This document shows, piece after piece, positions 14,756 to 22,769 of a stretch of 64,000 bases of DNA. The stretch is from contig NZ_BBUL01000093.1 of the NCBI RefSeq assembly GCF_000953825.1, positions 124,001 to 188,000 of the forward strand, given 5' to 3'. Position numbers and translations under genes: made by a program. The notes below the pieces were generated by a model. It was not told the origin of the DNA, made no database searches, and was given only the letters and a program-made list of their open reading frames with translations. The DNA is from Cellvibrio sp. OA-2007. GTDB taxonomy: Bacteria > Pseudomonadota > Gammaproteobacteria > Pseudomonadales > Cellvibrionaceae. Every line of letters starts with the position of its first letter. Position 1 is the first letter of the stretch.

Positions 14756-17356
14756 ATGACTTACTTCAACAGCAAAATCCCGTTTTTCACTTTGAAAACC
14801 AGCCTGCTCAGCACCTGCATTATCGGCCTTGTCGCCTGTGGTGGTGGCAGTGGCGGCGGCGGTAAGTCGTCTACGCCTGCAAGCTCATCAGCGGCCTCAG
14901 TAGCGCCATCCTCATCCAGCGCCGCCAGCAGTATCGTGCCCGATGAAGGCATGACCATGCTCAAAACCAAGGACACCCAATGGGTCAAGGCCAGCGGTAC
15001 GCCGATCCTGCTTAAAGGCACCAACCTCGGTAACTGGCTGGTGCAAGAATTTTGGATGATGGGGCAAGGCGGCAACGGCGTGCACGACCAATGCACTCTG
15101 GAGGCCAAACTCACCGAGCGTTTCGGCTATGACGAAAAAGAGCGCCTGATCAAATTATTCCGCGATAACTGGATCAAAGAGCGCGATTGGGATCAACTTA
15201 AGGCGTTCGGATTTAATGTCGTACGCCTGCCGATCCTGTGGAATGTGATCGAGGACGAAAAAAATCCTCGAACCCTGCGTGCCGATGCATGGCATTACCT
15301 GGATTGGTCCATCGCCGAAGCAAAAAAACGCGGCATTTATGTGATTCTCGATTTACACGGCGCGCTGGGCGGCCAAACGCCGAACGATCACACCGGCTGC
15401 TCTGGTCAAAACAAATATTGGATCAATACCGAATATCAAGACCGCACCAAATGGTTGTGGGAGCAAATCGCCACCCGCTACAAAGATGAACCCGCCGTCG
15501 CCGCTTACGACCCGCTCAATGAGCCATGGGGTTCAACTGCGCAAGATATGGCGGTGCGCGTAGAAGAGCTGTACCAAACCATCCGCAAGATCGACAGCAA
15601 ACACATAGTAATGTTGCCCAGCCACTACGGCGATATCGAAGTCTATGGCGACCCGGTTGCCAAGGGCATGAGCAATGTCGCCTTTGAACTGCACCCCTAC
15701 CCCGGTCTGTTTGGTGATAGACCCGGCGACAGTCATTACGACATCCATCGCGATTGGCTCAAGTGCGGTCAAACCGGCACCAGTGGTGTATGCGCTTGGA
15801 ACACCAAGTTAACCGCACTCAAAACCCCCATGCTGATGGGCGAATTCCAACCCTGGCAGTCCGCCGGTTTGGAATTAGGCGGCAAAATTGGCCGCGCCAC
15901 CTACGACACCTACGCCAGTTACAACTGGGCATCCACCAGCTGGGCTTACAAACTTGTCTCGGTTGCGGGCGGTCAGGGCAAAGGCACCTGGGGCATGGTG
16001 ACCAATGAAATCAATACCAGTTTAGATACCGGCGTTGGCCTGATCACCAAAGCCAGCACCTGGGATTGCAACAACTGGGACTCCACCTTCGCTGAGGCTT
16101 GTGCCAAAAAAGCCACCACCATCACCACCGGTGGCACGGGCGATAAAACCTATTATCTGGTGGTTAAAACCGGGGCTAACGATGGCGCTAGTCCCGACGT
16201 AACCTTCGACAGCATCAGCCTGAAAAACACCACCACTAACCAAGAACTGCTCGCCAATGGCAGCTTCGGCGCAAGTGGCGGATGGTCGGAATTGAGCATC
16301 AGCGGCTCGCTCAACTTCAACTACAACAGTACTGACGCGAGCAAAGCGCCCACTGGCAGCGAAGGCGCCGTGATGCATATCACTCGCCCGGCTGGCGTAA
16401 CCGGTGAAATTAACGGCGCGCTTTACCAGCAAGTCACGCTCAAAGGCGGCCAGACCTACAACTTCAGCGGTGTATTCAAAGGCAATAGCAGTGTGAATAC
16501 CTGGGCGGAGATCTATTTGATCGAAGAGGCACCAGTCGCCGGTAAAGATGTGGTGGATAACGCGGGCAAAGTGGATTTCACCACCGCGCCGATTGCCGAC
16601 ATCGAAGCCCTATTCAAAAGCTACGGCGAGGTGGGCTACGACGTGAATAGTGGTTTGGCCAAATGGTTGGTGACCGATGAACACAACGACGTGTTTGACT
16701 ACCCGGCGCGCCCAACCAATCTCAAGCTGGTGCAAACCGGCAACAATGTCGCACTGACCTGGGCGGCTGTCACCGGCACAGGTATTACTTACAACGTCTA
16801 TCGCGCAGCCAGTGCCGGGGCAAAAGGCACCTTGATCGCCGAAGGCCTCACCGTCACCAACTTTGCCGATTCCGGCCTGAGTGAAGAGGAAACTTACTAC
16901 TACTCAGTCGCCGCAAAAAATAGCATCGCCGAGGGTTACGCCAGCGCACAGGCCAACACCCAACTGCTGTTTGTGGCAGTGCCCGCCAAAATCGAAGCAG
17001 AAAAATTCACCGCCATGAGCGGCATTCAAACCGAAGCCTGCGGCGATATAGGCGGCGGCACTAACGTTGGCCATTTTGAAACGGGCGATTTTATCGAGTT
17101 CAAAATCAAAGCCGACACTGCAGGCAACTACGCCATTGATTATCGCCTCGCCACCCAAACCGGCAGCACCGGGTTTGAAGTGCTGATCGATGATGTAGTA
17201 GTCGATACCCAAGCGGTTGCGGCAACCGGCGGCTGGCAAACCTACATCACTAAAACCAGTGCGATATTTGCGTTAAGTGCAGGCAACCACACCTTGCGTT
17301 TCCGCTCCATCGGCAAAGAGTGGAATATCAATTGGTTTGAAATTAAAAAGCAGTAA
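14756..17356 (+). CDS. GH5 exo-beta-1,3-glucanase-like lipoprotein with FN3 and CBM6
   Basis: I start the gene at the ATG at 14756 because it puts a lipoprotein signal (IIGLVAC) at the N-terminus; the frame is open further upstream. After a Gly and Ser/Ala linker comes a GH5 barrel very similar to the enzyme at 7918, with GTNLGNWL, LDLHGALGGQ, acid/base E256 in NEPWG and nucleophile E363 in GEFQPW. Then follow a beta-sandwich region like CBM4/9 (LLANGSFGASGGWSEL), a fibronectin type III domain (NVALTWAAVTGTGITYNVYR) and a C-terminal CBM6 (KIEAEKFTAMSGIQTE). It is 866 residues long. It is probably tethered to the outer membrane, acting on beta-1,3-glucan at the surface, while the 7918 enzyme is released. 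Confidence 0.87.
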   Translation: MTYFNSKIPFFTLKTSLLSTCIIGLVACGGGSGGGGKSSTPASSSAASVAPSSSSAASSIVPDEGMTMLKTKDTQWVKASGTPILLKGTNLGNWLVQEFWMMGQGGNGVHDQCTLEAKLTERFGYDEKERLIKLFRDNWIKERDWDQLKAFGFNVVRLPILWNVIEDEKNPRTLRADAWHYLDWSIAEAKKRGIYVILDLHGALGGQTPNDHTGCSGQNKYWINTEYQDRTKWLWEQIATRYKDEPAVAAYDPLNEPWGSTAQDMAVRVEELYQTIRKIDSKHIVMLPSHYGDIEVYGDPVAKGMSNVAFELHPYPGLFGDRPGDSHYDIHRDWLKCGQTGTSGVCAWNTKLTALKTPMLMGEFQPWQSAGLELGGKIGRATYDTYASYNWASTSWAYKLVSVAGGQGKGTWGMVTNEINTSLDTGVGLITKASTWDCNNWDSTFAEACAKKATTITTGGTGDKTYYLVVKTGANDGASPDVTFDSISLKNTTTNQELLANGSFGASGGWSELSISGSLNFNYNSTDASKAPTGSEGAVMHITRPAGVTGEINGALYQQVTLKGGQTYNFSGVFKGNSSVNTWAEIYLIEEAPVAGKDVVDNAGKVDFTTAPIADIEALFKSYGEVGYDVNSGLAKWLVTDEHNDVFDYPARPTNLKLVQTGNNVALTWAAVTGTGITYNVYRAASAGAKGTLIAEGLTVTNFADSGLSEEETYYYSVAAKNSIAEGYASAQANTQLLFVAVPAKIEAEKFTAMSGIQTEACGDIGGGTNVGHFETGDFIEFKIKADTAGNYAIDYRLATQTGSTGFEVLIDDVVVDTQAVAATGGWQTYITKTSAIFALSAGNHTLRFRSIGKEWNINWFEIKKQ

Positions 17357-17365
17357 AGCAACCGC

Positions 17366-17517
17366 TGGCCCCCCGCACGCGGGGGTGACGACGACACCTA
17401 ATACTGGATACCGCACGCGGGGGTGACGGCAGAGAAATAAAAAAGGATTTCGCAACGTGAGCATAGCGATAACTCGTTAAGTAGGGAGTCGTCATCCTCG
17501 CGCAGCGGGGATCCATT
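17366..17517. repeat. Cluster of GTGACGACG/GTCGTCATCC palindromic repeats
   Basis: Three related units lie between the GH5 and GH30 genes: CCCCGCACGCGGGGGTGACG near 17371, CCGCACGCGGGGGTGACGG near 17411, and GTCGTCATCCTCGCGCAGCG from about 17489. Each is a small palindrome with a GTGACG or CGTCAT arm. The third unit is shared with 24519. Confidence 0.75.
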
Positions 17518-17591
17518 GCTTTTACCCAATTAGACAAGTATCAAGAAAATTTCTACTCAATTTTTAACCACAAAAGACGAGAACCACAAGC

Positions 17592-19028
17592 ATGAATAAA
17601 CACCTTAAAAAATTAATCGTCGCACTCGCACTGGCCAGCCCCGGCTTTGGTGCGCTGGCTGCCGATACTCCAGCAAAAACCCTGAGTGTTTACACCACTG
17701 CCAAAGATAGCGATAAAAAACTGAGCCTGACCGACACACTCAGCTTTAAACCCGCAACACAAAATATGGAAACAGATATTGCGATTTACGTGAACCCGCA
17801 AAAACAATTCCAAAGCTTCTTAGGTTTTGGCGGAGCGATTACCGATGCGAGCGCAGAAACATTTGCAAAATTAAGCAGCAAGAAAAAAGCCGAATTTCTC
17901 AAAGCCTATTACGATAAAAAAGACGGCATAGGCTACAGCTTACTGCGCACCACTATTCACAGCTCCGACTTCGCCAGCGGCAGCCACACTTACATCGAAG
18001 AAGGCGATAAAGAATTAAAAACCTTTAACATCAAGCACGATAAAAAATATCGTCTACCCATGTTAAAAGCGGCCATCAAAGCAGCGGGCGGCGAGATCAC
18101 CACCTACGCCAGCCCCTGGAGCGCGCCGGCGTTTATGAAAGACACCAACAATATGTTGCAAGGTGGCAAATTACTGCCCGAATACAACCACGCCTGGGCA
18201 ATGTACTTCACCAAGTTTATTAAAGCCTATGAAAAAGAAGGCATTCCGATTTGGGGCATCACTATTCAAAACGAACCTATGGCAAAACAGACCTGGGAGT
18301 CGATGATTTACACTGCCGAAGACGAGCGCGATTTTTTAAAAAATCATCTCGGCCCGGTAATGCAACAAGAAGGTTTGGGCGATAAAAAAATTATTGTCTG
18401 GGATCACAACCGCGATTTAATTGTGCATCGCGTCAATACCATCATGAATGATCCGGAAGCGGCAAAATATGTGTGGGGCGTTGGTTTCCACTGGTATGAG
18501 ACTTGGGCGGGCGGCAAGCCGATGTACGGCAATGTTGCGGAAGTGAATCGCGCCTACCCCAATCTGAACTTGTTAGTGACCGAAGCCACAGTAGAAAAAT
18601 TCAATGCCGAACGTTTCCACTACTGGCCCAACGCTGAGCGCTACGGTGATTCGATCATTAACGACTTCAACTCAGGTGCAGTCGCCTGGACTGATTGGAA
18701 TATTCTGCTCGACAACACCGGCGGGCCCAACCATGTTGGCAATTTCTGCTTCGCACCAATCCATGAAAACAACGGCGAACTAATTTACACCCCGACCTAT
18801 TACTACCTCGGCCACTTCTCCAAATTTATCCGCCCCGATGCCAAACGCGTCAGCGCCGTACCCAGCCGCAGCTCATTGCAAACCACCTCGTGGCTGAACA
18901 CCAACAACCAACTGATTACCGTGGTGATGAACAGCACTGATGCAGCCATTGACTATCGCCTGTATATTGGCGACATAGAAACCAGCGTAAACATCCCCGC
19001 TCACGCGATGCAAACTCTGGTCTACTAA
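17592..19028 (+). CDS. Secreted GH30 glucanase/glucosylceramidase-family enzyme
   Basis: A 478-residue protein with a signal peptide (cleavage near LAAD, about 23-24). GH30 landmarks are SFLGFGGAITDASAETF, the acid/base E228 in TIQNEP, the nucleophile E331 in LLVTEATVE, and a C-terminal beta-domain ending in MQTLVY. GH30 members of this type act as beta-1,6-glucanases or beta-glucosidases; the choice cannot be made by eye. Lying next to two exo-beta-1,3-glucanase-like enzymes, a beta-1,6 side-branch activity on laminarin-like glucans is the most economical reading. It may share a transcript with the GH5 gene, although 235 bp with palindromic repeats separates them. A strong terminator follows. 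Confidence 0.87.
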   Translation: MNKHLKKLIVALALASPGFGALAADTPAKTLSVYTTAKDSDKKLSLTDTLSFKPATQNMETDIAIYVNPQKQFQSFLGFGGAITDASAETFAKLSSKKKAEFLKAYYDKKDGIGYSLLRTTIHSSDFASGSHTYIEEGDKELKTFNIKHDKKYRLPMLKAAIKAAGGEITTYASPWSAPAFMKDTNNMLQGGKLLPEYNHAWAMYFTKFIKAYEKEGIPIWGITIQNEPMAKQTWESMIYTAEDERDFLKNHLGPVMQQEGLGDKKIIVWDHNRDLIVHRVNTIMNDPEAAKYVWGVGFHWYETWAGGKPMYGNVAEVNRAYPNLNLLVTEATVEKFNAERFHYWPNAERYGDSIINDFNSGAVAWTDWNILLDNTGGPNHVGNFCFAPIHENNGELIYTPTYYYLGHFSKFIRPDAKRVSAVPSRSSLQTTSWLNTNNQLITVVMNSTDAAIDYRLYIGDIETSVNIPAHAMQTLVY

Positions 19029-19083
19029 TTTAAACAGCAAGCGAAAAACAAGATCATGGATGGCATTCGGTCAAAACCAAAAT

Positions 19084-19105
19084 AACCCGCTTCGGCGGGT
19101 TTTTT
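19084..19105 (+). terminator. Rho-independent terminator after GH30 gene
   Basis: AACCCGC (19084-19090), loop TTCG, GCGGGTT (19095-19101) and a T-run. Confidence 0.92.
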
Positions 19106-19225
19106 ACGCCATTAACATTCCCTTCAATACCCTTCCTTAACAAAAAATAATCCTTCCACGCTGTTGGCTGAAGCCATTGGCTGGCACACTCTAGCGAGCT
19201 TTCTCATCAATAAAGGAATCCTGAC

Positions 19226-20086
19226 ATGAAAAGATTTGCCCTTTTGGCCGCCGCCATCTTCTTGCACGGCTGTGCGACAGATACCACCAGCACATCGCTC
19301 ACCACTGCAGATAAACAACGGCTGGTTGAAATAACCCAAAGCATGCCCGCTGAACACCAAGCTCGTCACAATGCACGTCACCCGGTGGAAACCCTCGAAT
19401 TTTTTGGTATTAAACCGGGCGATACAGTAGTAGAAGCACTGCCCGGCGAGGGCTGGTACTCACAAATCCTGTTCCCCTATTTGGGTAAACAAGGGCGTTT
19501 GATTGGGGTGGATTACAGCCTCACCATGTGGCCGGAATTTGGCGCCTGGGCAACACCGGAATTTATTGACGGGCGCAAGGCCTGGCCTGCGCAGTGGGCA
19601 GTGGATGCAAAAACCTGGGGTGGTGCCGACGGCGCAGCGGCAGAAGCTTATACCTTTGCAAATCTTCCCGCAGAATTAACCGGCAAAGTTGACGCGGTAT
19701 TATTTATTCGCGCACTGCACAACCTCGCACGGTTTGATGCAAAAGGAAATTATTTAACACAGGCATTGGCAGAAACCCATCGCGTATTAAAACCCGGCGG
19801 CGTAGTCGGTATAGTGCAACACGCAATGAGCGAAGATAAACCCGATGCCTGGGCCGATGGCAGCCGTGGTTATTTAAAACGCTCGATGTTGATTAGCGCC
19901 ATGACCGCCGCCGGATTTGAATTTGTGGGCGAAAATGACATCAACAAAAACCCCAAAGATAATCCGCAAGCTGACGACAATGTGTGGCGTTTACCGCCAA
20001 GCTTAAGAACTAGCGATGAGCAAAAAGCCGCAAATCAGGCGATTGGTGAATCCAATCGGGTGACTTTGTTATTTAGAAAAAAATAA
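19226..20086 (+). CDS. Lipoprotein-type class I methyltransferase-like protein
   Basis: A 286-residue protein with a signal peptide and lipobox (LHGC, Cys at about 16). The mature part is a SAM-dependent methyltransferase fold: DTVVEALPGEGWYSQIL (motif I, with EALPGEG for the usual E/DxGxGxG), GRLIGVDYS, VDAVLFIRALHNL, and HRVLKPGGVVGIVQH. This matches a family annotated as predicted methyltransferase in proteobacteria. It is odd because SAM is not expected outside the cytoplasm, so the exported protein may have another role or the signal may be inefficient. It stands alone between a terminator and the transglutaminase operon. Confidence 0.82.
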   Translation: MKRFALLAAAIFLHGCATDTTSTSLTTADKQRLVEITQSMPAEHQARHNARHPVETLEFFGIKPGDTVVEALPGEGWYSQILFPYLGKQGRLIGVDYSLTMWPEFGAWATPEFIDGRKAWPAQWAVDAKTWGGADGAAAEAYTFANLPAELTGKVDAVLFIRALHNLARFDAKGNYLTQALAETHRVLKPGGVVGIVQHAMSEDKPDAWADGSRGYLKRSMLISAMTAAGFEFVGENDINKNPKDNPQADDNVWRLPPSLRTSDEQKAANQAIGESNRVTLLFRKK

Positions 20087-20286
20087 TTATTTTTTCGACA
20101 ACAAAAACGGATTGCATTATTTAGGTGCAATCCGTTCTCCCCTCGCTCTGTATCGCGTTACACCCTCGCCCAAGATTTTCCGTCTCCCTGTATTTGTACG
20201 TAAGTGCGCTAGCGAACTGACAGATTTGGAAAAATGATGCCTGCTTGCGGTATCAGTAACCCAATTGTTATACGAGGAAATATAGA

Positions 20287-21108
20287 ATGGATATTCGCGT
20301 CGGCTATGAATTAATTTATGAATGCCCACAGCCAACTCCCATGTTGCTTACTTTAAACCTGCACTTCACCCGCGCCTCCGATATTGTCATTCCCGATCAC
20401 ATCATCACTAACCCCGCGGTTCCCATCAACGCGTACCGCGATGACTTTGGCAACTGGTGCAGCCGCATTGTGGCACCACCTGGAATATTTACGATTTCAA
20501 CCGATGCACAATTGCGAGACTCGGGGTTAGTTGATCCTGTTTTTCCCTATGCGCACCAACATGCTGTAGAGCACTTGCCCTCAGACACCATTGTTTATTT
20601 ACTTGGCAGCCGCTATTGCGAAACAGATCGTTTATCCGAGATCGCGTGGAATTTATTTAGCAATACACCTATGGGCTGGGCGCGCGTGCAAGCCATTTGC
20701 GATTTTGTACACAACCATATTACCTTTGGTTACCAATATGCTCGCGCAACCAAAACTGCATTCGAAGCCTATAATGAGCGGGTTGGTGTATGTCGGGATT
20801 ACACTCATCTTGCGATTACTCTGTGCCGTTGCATGAATATTCCCGCGCGCTATTGCACCGGTTATTTGGGCGATATAGGCGTGCCAATTTCACCTAACCC
20901 AATGGATTTTTCCGCTTGGTTTGAAGCTTATCTGGATGGCCAATGGCACACCTTTGACCCGCGCAACAATATTCCGCGTATCGGCCATATTCTTATCGCT
21001 CGCGGGCGCGATGCAACCGATGTTCCCCTCACCAATGTATTTGGCCCCAACACCTTAAAAAGTTTTACCGTTTGGACCGATGAAGTAAAACCACATAAAA
21101 ATGAATGA
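20287..21108 (+). CDS. Transglutaminase-like cysteine protein
   Basis: The 273-residue protein has a bacterial transglutaminase N-terminal beta region and a papain-like core. The nucleophile is C169 in GVCRDYTHLA and the third triad residue D224 lies in HTFDPRNN. The usual catalytic histidine (DFHAW in relatives) is S209 here, in MDFSAWFEAYL. I believe this serine form recurs in a subfamily, so the enzyme may use another histidine or be a binding protein. No signal peptide is seen. It overlaps the N-formylglutamate amidohydrolase-like gene by 8 bp and is in one operon with it. Confidence 0.85.
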   Translation: MDIRVGYELIYECPQPTPMLLTLNLHFTRASDIVIPDHIITNPAVPINAYRDDFGNWCSRIVAPPGIFTISTDAQLRDSGLVDPVFPYAHQHAVEHLPSDTIVYLLGSRYCETDRLSEIAWNLFSNTPMGWARVQAICDFVHNHITFGYQYARATKTAFEAYNERVGVCRDYTHLAITLCRCMNIPARYCTGYLGDIGVPISPNPMDFSAWFEAYLDGQWHTFDPRNNIPRIGHILIARGRDATDVPLTNVFGPNTLKSFTVWTDEVKPHKNE

Positions 21109-21886
21109 TTCACGAACTCTACCAGTATTTTTATTAGCGACTGAACCCGCAGCAGTCGAAATTTTCAACGAGCAAGGTAAACGCAATCTTGTGTTGGTGT
21201 GCGATCACGCCTCCAACCGCGTACCGGAATGTTTACAGCAATTGGGCTTGAACGATGTGCAACTAGCCGATCATATTGGTTGGGACCCAGGTGCAGCGGC
21301 AGTGGCGCGCTTGCTGGCGCAAGACCTTGATGCACCGCTGCTGCTGAGTGGTTATTCCCGGTTAGTGATTGATTGCAACCGGCCACTGGCGAGTAGTGAT
21401 TTAATTCCGCAACAGAGCGCAGGCGTTATCATTCCCGGCAATCAAAATTTGTCATCGCACGAACGCGATCAACGGATCAAACATTTATTTATTCCCTATC
21501 ATCAGGCAATCGAAAAACTAGTGGCTGAGCGCACGCTCGAACAAACGTTGCGTCCGATTGCATTTTTGAGCATTCACAGTTTTACTCCATTTCTTTTTAA
21601 TCAGCAGCGCCCTTGGCACATAGGTGTTTCACATAAAAGTGACGACCGCTTCGCCCAAAATTTATATAAGGCACTAGTTAAACAGGAAGACATTATTGTC
21701 GGCTTGAACGAACCCTATCCCATTGAGGATGCGTTCGACTATAGTATTCCCGTGCACGGTGAGGCGCGTGGTTTACCCAGTGCCATGATTGAAATACGTC
21801 AGGATGGACTAACCACCCAAGCCGGAATTGAGCAATGGGCGAAACGCATTGCTCAAGCCTATCGCACCATTGAATTAGAATTTTGA
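21101..21886 (+). CDS. N-formylglutamate amidohydrolase family protein
   Basis: The 261-residue protein carries the family's zinc-hydrolase pattern: LVLVCDHASNRVPE, DHIGWDPGAAAVARLLA, YSRLVIDCNRPL, an internal FLSIHSFTP and a late MIEIRQDGL. The HutG-type enzyme hydrolyses N-formylglutamate, but many relatives outside histidine-degradation loci act on other N-acyl amino acids. No hut gene is nearby. It starts within the transglutaminase gene (8-bp overlap) and is followed 8 bp later by a DUF1993 gene. The combination of a transglutaminase-like protein and an amidohydrolase suggests work on amide or isopeptide bonds. Confidence 0.87.
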   Translation: MNDSRTLPVFLLATEPAAVEIFNEQGKRNLVLVCDHASNRVPECLQQLGLNDVQLADHIGWDPGAAAVARLLAQDLDAPLLLSGYSRLVIDCNRPLASSDLIPQQSAGVIIPGNQNLSSHERDQRIKHLFIPYHQAIEKLVAERTLEQTLRPIAFLSIHSFTPFLFNQQRPWHIGVSHKSDDRFAQNLYKALVKQEDIIVGLNEPYPIEDAFDYSIPVHGEARGLPSAMIEIRQDGLTTQAGIEQWAKRIAQAYRTIELEF

Positions 21887-21894
21887 GATTTGTT

Positions 21895-22401
21895 ATGCAA
21901 CAAAATCCAACCGGAATTTTTATCCACTACCTGAACCAACTCAAACGGATAGTGATAAAAATTGCTGATCACCAACAGCACAATCCCGCACTGCTTTACA
22001 CCAGCCTGCACAGCGACATGCTGCCGCTGCTGGCGCAAATACGTACCGCCGCGAATTTTTCCCTGCGCACTTGCTGCCCGCTCGCCCGGCGCGAACGCAT
22101 CAATTTTGATAACTCGCAGGAAACCTATGAAGGATTGCAACAACAGCTGGATGACACCATCGCCTATCTGCAGGCGATTCCCGCCGCTGATTTCCATCAG
22201 CCGCCAGAGCGGGTTAAGGATAAAGCAGGATTTAACGAATTGAGTTTAACCGCTGATGAATACCTGAATTGCTACGCTCTACCCAATTTTTTCTTTCACC
22301 TGTGTATGGTTTACAGCATCGCCCGGCAGGTAGGTGTGCCGCTAAGCAAAGGCGACTTTGATGGCTACCATCAGTATCCCAATGATTTTTCGTTTGTTTG
22401 A
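21895..22401 (+). CDS. DUF1993 family protein
   Basis: A 168-residue, mostly helical protein of the DUF1993 family, related to DinB-like four-helix bundles. Recognisable parts are LHSDMLPLLAQIRTAANFSLRT near the start and YLNCYALPNFFFHLCMVYSI towards the end. The ATG at 21895 follows the amidohydrolase stop by 8 bp, making this the third gene of the operon. The molecular function of the family is not known to me. Confidence 0.8.
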   Translation: MQQNPTGIFIHYLNQLKRIVIKIADHQQHNPALLYTSLHSDMLPLLAQIRTAANFSLRTCCPLARRERINFDNSQETYEGLQQQLDDTIAYLQAIPAADFHQPPERVKDKAGFNELSLTADEYLNCYALPNFFFHLCMVYSIARQVGVPLSKGDFDGYHQYPNDFSFV

Positions 22402-22769
22402 TGCACCGAGTGCAAGCGCGCCTAAGGTTCCACCACCCCCGATCAGCAGCACCCAATTTGTAGCTGAATTGTGACGCCCTGCGCTTCGCACTGAATTAGC
22501 ATTTTTGTGCAACAGTGCACTCTTGTACACAGTGCCGGGCTTGTCTTTCACTTCTAAATAAGCCTATCATGTAACCGATTACAGAAATCATGCAAACCTG
22601 ACTGTAACAATAACAACAGGCGATACCTCTCCAGTAAGCGCCGCAGCACCTCAGGGCAATCGAGCAATGTAATCAACCGGCAGCTTCGCAGTCGCCCCAA
22701 TACCCACAATAACGTTTATTTGCAGCAATCCCGCCTGCAAGGGCCTTTTGCTGCCCAAAGGAAACCACT
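22402..22769. other. 368-bp gap before the mannanase gene
   Basis: No convincing gene. Just before the mannanase start, GCAGCAA and TTGCTGC near 22722-22752 form an inverted pair around a GC-rich stretch, followed by an AAAGGAAA ribosome site. A minus-strand frame with a hydrophobic segment runs here but overlaps the DUF1993 gene and lacks a good start. Confidence 0.45.

Noticed and set aside
22342-22551. Minus-strand 69-codon frame with a Gly-rich hydrophobic segment
   Set aside because: It needs a GTG start, overlaps the end of the DUF1993 gene and shows no family motif; likely chance.
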